This document shows, in pieces, positions 9,536-18,929 of a stretch of 64,000 nt of DNA. The DNA comes from Paenibacillus beijingensis (GTDB lineage Bacteria > Bacillota > Bacilli > Paenibacillales > Paenibacillaceae), in the NCBI RefSeq assembly GCF_000961095.1, contig NZ_CP011058.1, forward strand, positions 310,001 to 374,000, in the 5' to 3' direction. Positions within the stretch are counted from its first letter, which is position 1, and every line of letters begins with the position of its first letter. The notes under the pieces are model-generated. The model made no database searches. It saw only the letters and a list, made by a program, of their open reading frames with translations, and had not been told where the DNA came from. The translations under genes and the position numbers were made by a program.

Positions 9536-10881
9536 TGGATCATGTCCTCCTCCCGGTAAGAGCGCGTTCTGCGGTAGTTCCACAGCGAGAACGATGCGAT
9601 AATAATAAACAGGATAATCCCGATTGCAGAGGCGAAGTTGTAACGCTGATTTTCCAGCGTCAATTTGTACAGCCAGGTGACAAGCAAATCCGTACTGCCC
9701 GCATAAGCATATTCGCCTTTGGCCGGAAGCCCGTTCGTCAGGAGGAAAATGACGTTAAAGTTGTTGATGTTGCCTGCAAACTGCATGATGAGCAGCGGTG
9801 CCGTCGAAAACAATATATACGGCAGCGTGATGCTTCTGAATTTCTGGAAATCCGTTGCGCCGTCGACTTCCGCCGCTTCGTACAGATCCTTTGGAATGGT
9901 TGTCAAAATTCCTAATACAAGCACCATGGAAACCGGAATCCCTACCCACATGTTAACAAGAATAACGGTTACTTTCGCCCAGAAAGGATCGTTCAGCCAC
10001 GGCAGGCCTTGCAATCCGAAAAACCGGAAATATTGGTTAACCGGTCCGAACTGGTAATTGAGCAAGTTTTTCATGACCAAGAAAGAAATGAACTGCGGAA
10101 CCGCATAAGGAATAATAAACACACTGCGCCAAAACGTCTTGTATCGAATCCCCTGCTGCTGGATAAGAAGGGCTACGAAAATGCCGCCAAAATAACAGGT
10201 AACGGTCGCCAAAACAGCCCAAATGATTGTCCAGGTAAAGACTCCGACAAACGTGCTCGCCCATTGCTTCAGGAACAATAAATCTTTAAATGTCTTCAGT
10301 CCAACCCAATCCACCAGGTTTTTCGGCGGAATATGATCCGGAGCGGAATAGTTCGTGAAAGCCATCAGGACCATGAAAAGAATCGGCAGGATCGTAAAGA
10401 ACAATACGCCCAAAGCCGGAAGCGACAAGAGCAGAAAAGGAAAGCTGTTCTGCGTTAAATTGCGAACGGTCTGCGTGAACCCGGGAGCTTCTTTCCCCTC
10501 GTCGCGCAGCTTGCCGGTACGGTAGGCGTCACGCACGTTGATCACATACAACACCGCTAAAATGCCGATAAACATCAATGCCACCAATCCGTAGATCATC
10601 ATAAAAATGGAGTGGTCGCCGGCTACGTTTTTATATAATTTTCCTACCTTTTGCAGCTTAGTCGGTGTTTCCCCAAGTGTTATAAGGCCGGCAAAGTTGG
10701 ATGCAAGCGAAGTAATCAGATAATAGATGTAGATGATTTCCGCCGCCAAAAACAACATCCCTTTTACGAATTGACGGTTGTAAAATTGTCCTAACCCCAT
10801 GCCGAGTACAGACAATATCGCAGCGGTTTTGGCATGTGCTCTTGCTTGCGTCATATGTGCGGTTCTTATCGGATGCTCCAT
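9532..10881 (-). CDS. malF: Maltodextrin ABC transporter permease MalF
   Basis: Partner permease, 449 residues from ATG 10881 (MEHPIRTAHMTQ). It has an N-terminal extra membrane hairpin (GLGQFYNRQFVKGMLFLA) typical of Gram-positive MdxF/MalF, and the EAA loop appears as DLYEAAEVDGATDFQKFRSI. The frame runs up to 10959, but the upstream 26 residues lie before the AGGAG site and are unlikely to be translated. It lies between malE and malG on the same strand. Confidence 0.92.
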   Translation of the reverse strand: MEHPIRTAHMTQARAHAKTAAILSVLGMGLGQFYNRQFVKGMLFLAAEIIYIYYLITSLASNFAGLITLGETPTKLQKVGKLYKNVAGDHSIFMMIYGLVALMFIGILAVLYVINVRDAYRTGKLRDEGKEAPGFTQTVRNLTQNSFPFLLLSLPALGVLFFTILPILFMVLMAFTNYSAPDHIPPKNLVDWVGLKTFKDLLFLKQWASTFVGVFTWTIIWAVLATVTCYFGGIFVALLIQQQGIRYKTFWRSVFIIPYAVPQFISFLVMKNLLNYQFGPVNQYFRFFGLQGLPWLNDPFWAKVTVILVNMWVGIPVSMVLVLGILTTIPKDLYEAAEVDGATDFQKFRSITLPYILFSTAPLLIMQFAGNINNFNVIFLLTNGLPAKGEYAYAGSTDLLVTWLYKLTLENQRYNFASAIGIILFIIIASFSLWNYRRTRSYREEDMIQ

Positions 10882-10964
10882 CAGACAGACCAGCTCCTTT
10901 CTTCCGAATGCCGCAATCACCCGCCGGGCAAACTCCGGCAGGTGACACAGCATAGGCATACAAA

Positions 10965-12266
10965 TTATTTGCCTGATGCAATACTGTCTTTCATCTGTTT
11001 GACCATGTAGTCCATCGCTTGCTGCGGATCCGCCTTGTCATTCCACATGGAAGCAAGCGTCGAATCCATCGGTGCCCAGAATTGAGCCATTTCTGGTATG
11101 GACGGCATCGGAACGGAATTTTCGAACTGCTTCAGGAAACCGGTAGCGATCGGATCGCTCTTGATTGCCGCATCTTCAGCCAGAACTTTATTTGCCGGAA
11201 GCAAGCCGAATTTCTCGTATTGTAGCTTTTGATTCTCGGCGGATGCCAATTCGCGCGCGAACAGCTTCGCGGCATTCGGGTACTTCGTATACGCGCTTAC
11301 ATATAACGCTTTTACACCGGAAAATGGCTTCATCGGTTGACCGTTCGGAAGTGCAGGGTAAGGAACAACGCCAAGATTTTTAACGCTCTCTTTCAAAGAC
11401 CCTGTATCCCAAGGACCGCTGACGTTCATGGCAAGCTTGCCTTCGGCGAACAACGATTTCCGGATATCTCCGTTAATATCCGAGCTTTTAAGCGGAAGAA
11501 TTTCCGTCAGGCTTTGATAGAACTTCGCCGCTTCGATCGCCTCCGGCTTGTTCATCCCGATATCTGTCGCATCCGTACCGTTTGCGCCGAACAAATAGGC
11601 GCCAAAACCGCCGAAGATGCCATAGTTGAAATAACTGCTGCCGGCATCCCACATATAAGCGAATTTATTGTTCTTCACATCGTTAAATTGTTTGGCGAAT
11701 GTCACGACTTCTTCCCATGTTGCGGGAGGCTGGGACACGAGATCTTTATTATAGAAAACCGCAGTCGTCTCAACCGCTCTCGGGTATCCATAGAGAATGT
11801 CTTCATGACTAACCGCTTGAATGGCCGTATCGTATGACTCGGCCTTCGTTTCTTCTTCGAATTGGTCGTTCGGAAGAATGATGCCGGCTTGTGCGCCGCT
11901 TCCCGTTCTATCATGCACCGCCGTAAATACGTCGGCACCGACGCCTGCAGGACCGTCCGTAACCATTTGACCCATCGATTTGTCCGCGCCTACATCGGCG
12001 AATGTAATTTCCACACCGTATTTTTCTTTAAACGATTTGCCGATTTCCGCGATAAAGTCTTTTTGCTCGCCTGCATCCCAAACAAGCAGTTTAGCGCCTT
12101 CTTCCGGCTTGAATTCCTCTTCGGCCGCAGCCGTACTTCCTCCGGCATTTGCCTGCTGCTGGCCTTCGGCTGCCGGCTCGTTGCTCTCTTGGCCTTGGCT
12201 GCAAGCGGCGAGGGAAAACACCATCACCAAAGCAGTAAGCGCTACCATCATTTTTTGCAGTTTCAT
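10965..12266 (-). CDS. malE: Maltodextrin-binding lipoprotein MalE
   Basis: Extracellular solute-binding protein (family 1), 433 residues, anchored as a lipoprotein: signal MKLQKMMVAL..FSLAAC with lipidated Cys22, followed by an Ala/Gln/Glu-rich linker. The body shows the maltose-binding features GAGADVF-like GVGADVFTAVHDRTG and LAMNVSGPWDTG. First gene of the malE-malF-malG-amylopullulanase operon. A cre-like operator lies about 110 bp upstream. Confidence 0.92.
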   Translation of the reverse strand: MKLQKMMVALTALVMVFSLAACSQGQESNEPAAEGQQQANAGGSTAAAEEEFKPEEGAKLLVWDAGEQKDFIAEIGKSFKEKYGVEITFADVGADKSMGQMVTDGPAGVGADVFTAVHDRTGSGAQAGIILPNDQFEEETKAESYDTAIQAVSHEDILYGYPRAVETTAVFYNKDLVSQPPATWEEVVTFAKQFNDVKNNKFAYMWDAGSSYFNYGIFGGFGAYLFGANGTDATDIGMNKPEAIEAAKFYQSLTEILPLKSSDINGDIRKSLFAEGKLAMNVSGPWDTGSLKESVKNLGVVPYPALPNGQPMKPFSGVKALYVSAYTKYPNAAKLFARELASAENQKLQYEKFGLLPANKVLAEDAAIKSDPIATGFLKQFENSVPMPSIPEMAQFWAPMDSTLASMWNDKADPQQAMDYMVKQMKDSIASGK

Positions 12267-12374
12267 CCGTAAACCCGCCCTTCAATCGTTTTTCACATCT
12301 GCCGTGCATTCAAAGCGCAAAAGCCGCGTAAAGCAAAAGAACTTCAGCCGCTTATGGCGTCGTCCGCGAATGAA

Positions 12375-12388
12375 TGCAAGCGTTCGCA
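12375..12388 (-). promoter_or_regulatory. cre-like LacI-family operator upstream of malE
   Basis: The sequence TGCAAGCGTTCGCA matches the CcpA consensus TGNAANCGNWNNCA at every defined position. It lies about 110 bp before malE and after the preceding terminator. It could equally be the site of a local MalR-type LacI repressor, though no such gene is in the window. Confidence 0.6.
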
Positions 12389-12442
12389 CCATTTCTGTGA
12401 CGTTTTTCGACTTGATGTCTCCCGGCTTTGTCAGTATAAACG

Positions 12443-12473
12443 AAAAAAATCGCTTCCTGAGATAGAAAGCGAT
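12443..12473 (-). terminator. Terminator after the solute-binding lipoprotein gene
   Basis: Read on the minus strand: ATCGCTTTC, seven-base loop, GGAAGCGAT, then seven Ts. It separates the kinase-regulator-lipoprotein operon from the mal operon downstream. Confidence 0.85.
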
Positions 12474-12624
12474 CGGGAATTAAGTTAGATGAATGAAAGC
12501 TGTTTCATGCAGCGATGATCCTCATAATGTTGAATCGGCTTCATTTATCGTCCTGTTTATCGGTCATTTACCTACCCTGTCCATGCAGGGGAGCCGAACA
12601 ATGGCCGATTCTTATATTAAATCG

Positions 12625-14295
12625 TTACCGATTTAAAGACTCCGCCATTTCCTTGGCGATTTGGTCTCCGCCCTGTGTTTTCCAAGCACGGACAAATGTA
12701 TCGAAAGAGTCAATTGGAGCGGATCCCAGTATAATTTTGATGAATGCTTCAGATTCCAGTTTTTTTAGATTCGCCCATTTGCTCTCAACGGTTCGGGTAC
12801 GCAAATAGGAGACGCTTCGTATTTTGTTTATATTCCGGTCAAGCAAATTTCTTCCGCCCACCATTAGCGAATATGCGCGGGGGAAATCCTTGTCTGCAAT
12901 ATTCCAGTATTGGATATCCGTATGATCATATGGCTCCAGCTTCGCGTTTTTTATCGTTGCAAGGTCGTGTTTGAGCAGCTTATATTCTTCCTTATCCGCA
13001 AAATCTTCCGGCGTTTTGGCTCCGGACAACACTTCTTGCAGCGCTTGTACGGAGAATGCGATTTCATCGCGCGGAGCAAGAACGCTGCGCAATGGCTGAT
13101 AATCGAACCCATACTTCACCTCGTCTCTGAGGATCAAATTATGGATTCTGATGACAGCTTCCGGATGCCCGTATCCTTTCCGGACAACGACGAACGTTTT
13201 CGACGGGTTGAACGCTTTCGCATTAAATTTGCCGTCAGCGTCAAGCGGCAACGCATACGCCTGCCAGTTGGCGTCCGGATTATTCTTCAGCACCTCCGGC
13301 AGCGGCGTATACCCGCCATAGAACGGCAGAAAAAAAATACCCGTCGATCCGTTGATTACAACCTCTTCCGGAGCTTTATGGATGCCTATATCCTTGTCGA
13401 TCAAGCCCTTGGCATATAAATCGCGAATTTTCGCAAGCGCTGCTTTCGTCTCCGGCAGGATGGAACCATAAACGGGCCTTCCGTCGGTGCCCTCGCGCCA
13501 AAAGCCCGGATATGATTTGTATGCGGCAAAGATCGGATCCAGCGTAAACGAGCCGGGACCGTAGGTGAAGTCATCATATAACGGACCGCCGGCGGTTATA
13601 CCGATCGTATCTCTCTTCCCATTGCCATCCGGATCGTTCTCGACAAAAGCCTTTGCAGCCCGTTCGAGCTCGTCCATCGTTTTCGGCGGCTGCAGTCCCA
13701 GCTTATCCAGCCAGTCTTTGCGGATCCACATCATGCTCATATCTTCCGCATCCACGGAAGGAAGCGCTAACATTTTCCCATCGAATGTAACGGACTTGAG
13801 CGCGATTCCGTCCGCGCTGTTCATAATCCTTTTCATGACAGGGGACGCAGCTTTATGGTAAGCCTCCGTCAAATCCGCCAATTGTCCGGCCTTCGCCATA
13901 TGATTGAGCTGGATACTGTCGACAACCATCGCATCCGGCAAATCATCGCTGGCGATCGACAGGCTCACCTTTTGACTCAAGTTCGGATTGGCAACCTGCC
14001 AGGCGATTTTTATATCCACATTGAGATTTTCTTTAATGGCCGCAACCCAAATGTTATTCGCGGGGGTTTCCCCTTTGCTCGACCTGAAGCTCGGATCAAC
14101 GCCGATTCCGATTTTGAGCGTAACCGGATAATTGTATTTCCCAAACGGATCCGCATCCGCAGCAGCTGCAGCCGTGGAATTTTCGACTGGATTCCTGTTG
14201 GAGTCCGCGCCGGAATGGCCCCAGCTGCTGCATGCATTTAACGCAACCAGAGAGACAGCGAGCAGAACCACGATATTTCTTTTAATGCCGACCAT
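12625..14295 (-). CDS. Extracellular solute-binding lipoprotein (family 1, LipO-like), no cognate permease
   Basis: A 556-residue lipoprotein: signal MVGIKRNIVVLLAVSLVALN with lipobox ALNAC (Cys22), then a carbohydrate-type binding fold of the larger LplA/LipO class usual in Paenibacillus. ATG 14295 is preceded by AGAAGGG; the TTG at 14313 is upstream of that site. It follows the response regulator gene by 44 bp on the same strand, after the kinase gene. No permease genes adjoin it, so it may present a ligand to the sensor kinase or serve permeases elsewhere. The ligand is unknown. Confidence 0.85.
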   Translation of the reverse strand: MVGIKRNIVVLLAVSLVALNACSSWGHSGADSNRNPVENSTAAAAADADPFGKYNYPVTLKIGIGVDPSFRSSKGETPANNIWVAAIKENLNVDIKIAWQVANPNLSQKVSLSIASDDLPDAMVVDSIQLNHMAKAGQLADLTEAYHKAASPVMKRIMNSADGIALKSVTFDGKMLALPSVDAEDMSMMWIRKDWLDKLGLQPPKTMDELERAAKAFVENDPDGNGKRDTIGITAGGPLYDDFTYGPGSFTLDPIFAAYKSYPGFWREGTDGRPVYGSILPETKAALAKIRDLYAKGLIDKDIGIHKAPEEVVINGSTGIFFLPFYGGYTPLPEVLKNNPDANWQAYALPLDADGKFNAKAFNPSKTFVVVRKGYGHPEAVIRIHNLILRDEVKYGFDYQPLRSVLAPRDEIAFSVQALQEVLSGAKTPEDFADKEEYKLLKHDLATIKNAKLEPYDHTDIQYWNIADKDFPRAYSLMVGGRNLLDRNINKIRSVSYLRTRTVESKWANLKKLESEAFIKIILGSAPIDSFDTFVRAWKTQGGDQIAKEMAESLNR

Positions 14296-14339
14296 GAACG
14301 TCCCTTCTTTCAATCGAACTAATGGAAGATAAGCGGCAT

Positions 14340-15752
14340 TTATCCGCCCATCCGGGTGCTCAGCCGGAATTCACTTGGCAGCATACCGTTATATTCCCTA
14401 AAGACCCGGCTAAAATATTTTTCGTCCGTGTAACCGGTATTCTCAGCGACCCAGCAGATCGTTTTGTTCGAGCTCCGCAAATACTCTTTTGCTTTCTCCA
14501 TGCGAATATGGCGCATATGGTCATTAAACGTTCTGCCGATTATATCTTTAAAGCATTGGCTGAAATAACTGCGGCTCAAATTCAGCCTCTTTGCCACTTC
14601 GGCCGCGGTAAGAGGACTGTCCATTTCCGCCTCCATAATCTGTACGGCTCTCATCATGCAATCCGTAATTTCTTGCGAATAGTGGGACTTCTCGGAGAAA
14701 TGCTTAATGATACCGCGGATTTCGCCAATCCATTGCTCAACTTGAAACCAGGAATGAGGGGATTCCGGAAAGTGAATTTTCCCCATATTCGTCTGAGCAA
14801 ACAATCGGTTCCATTCATTCACAAAGTAATACAGCACCCCGATCAGCTTCACTTGAGGGAGTTTCAGATCCTTGAATTCACGAAGCAGGCTCTGAAATAG
14901 AATATCGCTATGGACCCATTCCAATGTAAGCCAAGTCTCTTTTAATCGTTCCAGCTTTTCTTCATCGGAGTAATGCCGCCTGACGTCTTCTTCTTGCCGA
15001 ATCGAAACGGTGACGGTTTTGTTGTCAGGATCATAGGCATAAAACAATTCATTGTCTCTATATTTCCGCAGCCAAATCTGTATTTCCGCGTGCGTGAAGC
15101 CTTTCAGACCGGTCAGCAGAAGCAGCGTCCATTCCGGCTTTGCCGCTGAAGCAGCCGATAGCTGCCCGAACAGGGTGCTTTCATGACCATCATCGGAAAA
15201 ACAAAAAAATACATTGCGGTCCGCTTCAATCATGCTCATCTCCCGAGGCAAATTCAATTCCTTCACCCATGAAGAGTTCGATACCCCGTGAAGAGACATC
15301 AGTACATAGCCTTGATCCTGATCAGACTTCACACTTTCATCCTGATGAAGAGCTGCTGCCGCAAGATTCGGCTGTTTTTGAATCCGGGCGGCAATTCTTC
15401 TAAGTACTTCCTCGAACTGTTCTTTTTCGAGCTGCACCTTGGCAATATAATCAATAGCCCCTAATCGGAGCGCTTCCTGGATATATTCAAAATCCTGATG
15501 AAGAGTAAGCACGACGATATGAAGGTGCGGCAACCGTTGACGGGCGATTCTCATCAGTTCGATGCCTGACATAACGGGCATTTCCAGATCGGTCAGCAGC
15601 AAATCGATCGCCTGCGATTCCAGAACCTCCAATGCCTTCTCGCCGTTACCCGCTTCCCCGACCACCTGCATGTCGAAATCGTGCCAAGGCATGGCCGAAA
15701 TAAGCCCTTTTCGTACCAATTTATCGTCATCTACTACAAGCACTTTGATCAT
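14340..15752 (-). CDS. Response regulator, YesN type (receiver + AraC HTH)
   Basis: Transcription factor of a two-component system, 470 residues. Receiver domain at 1-120 with phosphoacceptor Asp55 (LLLTDLEMPV) and acidic pair at VVDDD; variable middle; AraC-type double helix-turn-helix at about 370-465 (LTAAEVAKRLNLSRSYFSQC and ICWVAENTGYTDEKYFSRVF). Its start overlaps the end of the kinase gene by 26 bp. Targets are probably the downstream lipoprotein gene and perhaps the mal operon; this is inferred from position. Confidence 0.93.
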   Translation of the reverse strand: MIKVLVVDDDKLVRKGLISAMPWHDFDMQVVGEAGNGEKALEVLESQAIDLLLTDLEMPVMSGIELMRIARQRLPHLHIVVLTLHQDFEYIQEALRLGAIDYIAKVQLEKEQFEEVLRRIAARIQKQPNLAAAALHQDESVKSDQDQGYVLMSLHGVSNSSWVKELNLPREMSMIEADRNVFFCFSDDGHESTLFGQLSAASAAKPEWTLLLLTGLKGFTHAEIQIWLRKYRDNELFYAYDPDNKTVTVSIRQEEDVRRHYSDEEKLERLKETWLTLEWVHSDILFQSLLREFKDLKLPQVKLIGVLYYFVNEWNRLFAQTNMGKIHFPESPHSWFQVEQWIGEIRGIIKHFSEKSHYSQEITDCMMRAVQIMEAEMDSPLTAAEVAKRLNLSRSYFSQCFKDIIGRTFNDHMRHIRMEKAKEYLRSSNKTICWVAENTGYTDEKYFSRVFREYNGMLPSEFRLSTRMGG

Positions 15753-17451
15753 ATGAAGTTTCCCCCCCTTGGATCGGCAAGGTTAAAAAGATGCTTGTCC
15801 CTTTCCCGATTTCGCTTTTAATTTCCAAATTGGCTTTATCCTCATAACGGGATTTGATCATACGCTTCACATAATTCATGCCGATCCCCATTCCAACCTT
15901 TTGCTGGTCGACCGTTTGGCTGTTCAGAAGATTGAAGATTTTCTCCTCCGACATGCCGGAACCGTTGTCATGGATCGAAATTTCGATGCCATTGTTCAAG
16001 ATAACGTTTACCTGTATAAAACCGTCATCATTTAACCCATGATACAGCGAATTTTCCACAAGCGGCTGGAGGATGAATCTCGGAACAGGTATTTTCAAAA
16101 CGTTCTCGTCCACATCGATGCGTACATTAAACTGGAAATCATAACGAATTTGTTGAAGCACTAGGTACTGTTTCAATGCGTCTATTTCTTCTTCAATTGT
16201 TGAAGCTTGTCCCAGCTTGCCCAGATTGTAATAGAGGAGCTTGTTCAGCGATTGAATTAAACGGTCGATCTCATCCTGGCCGTTCATGACGGCAAGCCAG
16301 TGAGCGGTATTCAGCGTATTCATTAAAAAGTGGGGGTTAATCTGGTAAAGCAGCTTCTCCACCTCAAGATCGATGCGGTGTTTTTCCTTTTGTTCGATCT
16401 CATTAAACAGCTCCCATATTTGCTTCTTCATTTGTCTGAATTGATTCAGTAAATAATCGAATTCCGGAATGCTTGTCTGCTCGAGATTGTGTTTGGTCCG
16501 GCTGTTTGACATCCACTTGATTTCGTTATGGAACCGGCCAAGCGGCTTGTAGACCATTTTCCATAATAACCATGCCAGGAAAAGAGTTACGCCGAGAAAC
16601 AGCAAGGAAACGAGGGCGATCTGCAGAAACCATCGGTTCTTCTCTTTATTGTAGTCCGCCTCGGCGATTACCGAGACCAGACTCCATCCCTGGTTGCTCG
16701 TCTCCTTAAACCAGTAAAACTCGTTATTAAATCCGGATGCTCCTCCCATGTCAAAATCGGGAAAAATAGAATTCGTCTTAAAGATGTCCGGCACCTCGCT
16801 GTAAGCGATTCGGCCATTGTTGTCCACAATAACGTGGGAAAGCCGGCTGTCACTTCGATCCGTATCCAAAATATTTTGCGTCAATTGAAATCCCGATTCG
16901 ACATAGATATAAACATCGTCGCGGTCAGGGAGCTCTACTTTTCGTAAAGCGGACAGCACATATTGATTATCCAGCAAATTATTGCTGATATGGGGACCAT
17001 AATACGAGATTCCGGTATACTCAGCGAGCAGCGGCAGCTGTTCCGGCGAAAATGGATGCTTTACCGGAAAATTCTCGAATTGATATTTGCCTTGGCTCTT
17101 GAAATAATACATCGTTAAGCCGATATTCGGGTTCGTAAAAGCAAGCAAATTTAAATCGCTTTTTATCGCGTTGTCCAATTGCAATCGTTGATACGGTTCC
17201 TCCGCAAGCATAAACTCATTCAGTCTATTGCCTATGACGCCGCCATATGTAAATTGCTGCGAGATATGATTTAAGTCCCGGATCGAATTTTCCAGTGACA
17301 GTGTAACCTGCATTAGACTGCTTTTGATCCCGGCTTCGATTTTATTCGACAAGATAGAGAACATCGTATAGTAAGAGATGATGCTTAAACAGATTAAAGG
17401 TACAAGTGAATTAAATGAAAAGATAAGGAATATTCTTCGTTTTAAAGTCAT
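15727..17451 (-). CDS. Sensor histidine kinase, YesM type
   Basis: Membrane kinase, 574 residues. Helix 1 at about 7-31, extracellular sensor domain to about 272, helix 2 at about 274-298, HAMP-like linker, then His_kinase domain with the phospho-accepting His374 in QINPHFLMNTL and ATPase motifs ENSLYHGL and HDNGSGM. This family typically senses carbohydrates directly or through a binding protein. First gene of the kinase-regulator-lipoprotein operon. A cre-like palindrome lies about 30 bp upstream. Confidence 0.93.
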   Translation of the reverse strand: MTLKRRIFLIFSFNSLVPLICLSIISYYTMFSILSNKIEAGIKSSLMQVTLSLENSIRDLNHISQQFTYGGVIGNRLNEFMLAEEPYQRLQLDNAIKSDLNLLAFTNPNIGLTMYYFKSQGKYQFENFPVKHPFSPEQLPLLAEYTGISYYGPHISNNLLDNQYVLSALRKVELPDRDDVYIYVESGFQLTQNILDTDRSDSRLSHVIVDNNGRIAYSEVPDIFKTNSIFPDFDMGGASGFNNEFYWFKETSNQGWSLVSVIAEADYNKEKNRWFLQIALVSLLFLGVTLFLAWLLWKMVYKPLGRFHNEIKWMSNSRTKHNLEQTSIPEFDYLLNQFRQMKKQIWELFNEIEQKEKHRIDLEVEKLLYQINPHFLMNTLNTAHWLAVMNGQDEIDRLIQSLNKLLYYNLGKLGQASTIEEEIDALKQYLVLQQIRYDFQFNVRIDVDENVLKIPVPRFILQPLVENSLYHGLNDDGFIQVNVILNNGIEISIHDNGSGMSEEKIFNLLNSQTVDQQKVGMGIGMNYVKRMIKSRYEDKANLEIKSEIGKGTSIFLTLPIQGGETSYDQSACSR

Positions 17452-17814
17452 ACCTATGAACCCCTTGAAATCTCATTTATGTAAGCGTCTACAATTTAAA
17501 TATTAACCTATTCCGCATTGTAATTCTACAAATAAAATACCGTTTGCTTGCTTCCATGAAATATGGATATATAGGAATACTCCTTCTTAAATTATTATTA
17601 TGGAAAATATTTCTGATGGTGTTATCGTATTACTAGAAGAAGACATAGAGCCCACATCCCGGCATATAGCGCCAACCCGGATGTGGACATTATCTATTGG
17701 AAAGATGAACGTTGCGCTTCGATGAGATATATCGCGAGGGTGAGTTTCACAACAAACTTGCAAACGGGTTACTGCTCACTAGACTTACATCCTTTTTTGA
17801 ATATGCCGCTGCGA
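17452..17814. other. Intergenic region upstream of the sensor kinase
   Basis: 363 bp, AT-rich next to the kinase gene. It contains the cre-like site at 17480-17493 and an imperfect hairpin at 17652-17686 (arms CCACATCC / GGATGTGG) that may end the quinone reductase transcript, although a T-run is lacking. No gene seen. Confidence 0.5.
17480..17493 (-). promoter_or_regulatory. cre-like palindrome upstream of sensor kinase operon
   Basis: TGTAAGCGTCTACA matches the CcpA consensus TGNAANCGNWNNCA except at the single W position and is itself nearly palindromic. It sits about 30-40 bp before the kinase start, where binding would block transcription. Confidence 0.4.
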
Positions 17815-18390
17815 TTAATCTTTTGTGCGGGAGAGGGCGAGCCGGCCCTCCACATAGGCAGCGTAATCGGCGGCATATTTCTCCAGCTGTTCATCGCTCA
17901 CTTCGCGAATTCCGCTCACAACAAAGTGCGGACGGTAGATCATTCCGGCCAGATTAGCAGACTGCTGGAACGGCCGCAGCAGCTCGCTGTAAGAGTAATT
18001 GTGAAAGCCTCCGGCTTGGTACATGCTTTGAGCGCCTCCCGAAGAGGTGGCAATGAGGAGCTCCTTGCCATTCAGCTTATCGCCGCCTTTGCCGTGAGCA
18101 AAGCCGAGCTCGAATACATCATCCATCCATTTCTTCAGTAGGGAAGGCGAGCTGTACCAGAATAAAGGGAATTGAAGCACAATACGGTCGTGAGTCAACA
18201 ACAGCTCCTGCTCGCGCGCAACGTCGATCTTTTCGTCCGGATAAGTCTCGTACAGCCGGTGAACGGTAACATTGCCCCTTCGTTCAAGCTCGGCCGCCAA
18301 TCGTTTGTTAATCCGGGACGTCTCCAAATCCGGATGTGCAACGATAATGAGCGTTGCGGCGCTGCCGGACGGGTTGGAACGGTTGGACAT
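17815..18390 (-). CDS. NAD(P)H-dependent flavodoxin-fold quinone oxidoreductase (MdaB/KefF-like)
   Basis: Cytosolic FMN/FAD enzyme predicted to reduce quinones by two electrons, 191 residues from ATG 18390, which has an AAAGGAG site; the longer frame to 18435 lacks one. Seen motifs: LIIVAHPDLETSRINKRLA (flavin phosphate loop), LQFPLFWYSSPSLLKKWMDD, and ATSSGG. Same strand as, and downstream of, an ArsR-type regulator and an MDR oxidoreductase, suggesting a small redox/electrophile-stress group. Confidence 0.9.
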   Translation of the reverse strand: MSNRSNPSGSAATLIIVAHPDLETSRINKRLAAELERRGNVTVHRLYETYPDEKIDVAREQELLLTHDRIVLQFPLFWYSSPSLLKKWMDDVFELGFAHGKGGDKLNGKELLIATSSGGAQSMYQAGGFHNYSYSELLRPFQQSANLAGMIYRPHFVVSGIREVSDEQLEKYAADYAAYVEGRLALSRTKD

Positions 18391-18561
18391 GTGGAACAGC
18401 TCCTTTTTTCGGTGAATTAAGACCCTTTCAATCATTAATACAATTCGGAATATGTCGATTTTTTGGGTAAAAGTAGAAAAATTAAGTTACAAATCTCGAA
18501 TTATCGATTTATTATTTATATAAAAACTGAATTCAATGTATTGAATCCAGTACTGTATAAC

Positions 18562-18873
18562 CTAGAGGTCTTGCTGAATGTAGGAGGCAATTTGTTTTAT
18601 TGCTTCTTCATCTCTTTTGTAATATGTCCATTTGCCCAGACGAGTCCCATGTACAAGCCCCGCCCGCTGTAGGACAGACAAATATTGAGATGTTGTTGAT
18701 TGGGTCATATTCAGTTTTGCTGTAATCAGACTAACACATACCCCAATCTCGATATGATCAACGCCTCCCTGGGGTCCAAAATGGGCTTTAGGATCTTTTA
18801 ACCACTCTAAGATTTGAAGTCGCGCTTCATTCGACAGTGCTTTAAATATTTCAATGGGGTCAATTGGCTTCAT
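18562..18873 (-). CDS. ArsR-family winged-helix regulator
   Basis: DNA-binding regulator of 103 residues. The HTH is around residues 52-75 (KLNMTQSTTSQYLSVLQRAG) and the wing is LVHGTRLGKWTYYKRDEE. The metal-binding ELCVC motif is absent (GVCVSLI instead), so it is probably not a metal sensor; a redox or ligand role is possible. There is no ribosome site: the ATG begins six bases after a perfect -10 box. It lies 56 bp downstream of an MDR oxidoreductase gene on the same strand and upstream of the quinone reductase gene. Confidence 0.9.
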   Translation of the reverse strand: MKPIDPIEIFKALSNEARLQILEWLKDPKAHFGPQGGVDHIEIGVCVSLITAKLNMTQSTTSQYLSVLQRAGLVHGTRLGKWTYYKRDEEAIKQIASYIQQDL

Positions 18874-18879
18874 GTAATT

Positions 18880-18907
18880 ATTATATTGACATTTCCCGAT
18901 ATGTCAA
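18880..18907 (-). promoter_or_regulatory. Consensus promoter with overlapping palindromic operator; apparently leaderless
   Basis: On the minus strand TTGACA (18902-18907), 16-bp spacer, TATAAT (18880-18885), then six bases to the ATG at 18873. The -35 and spacer form a 22-bp near-palindrome (18886-18907): TTGACAT on one side, ATGTCAA on the other, with inner TC/GA also matching. This is a likely autorepression site for the ArsR-type protein. Confidence 0.75.
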
Positions 18908-18929
18908 CCCATCGGCCCAATTGGCGTGT

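Larger units (their letters stand above)
12267..12624. other. Intergenic region upstream of malE
   Basis: 358 bp without a gene. It holds the terminator of the upstream lipoprotein gene (12443-12473) and a cre-like palindrome (12375-12388). I could not place a convincing -35/-10 pair for malE. A short hairpin CCCTG/CAGGG near 12573-12588 is of unknown role. Confidence 0.6.
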
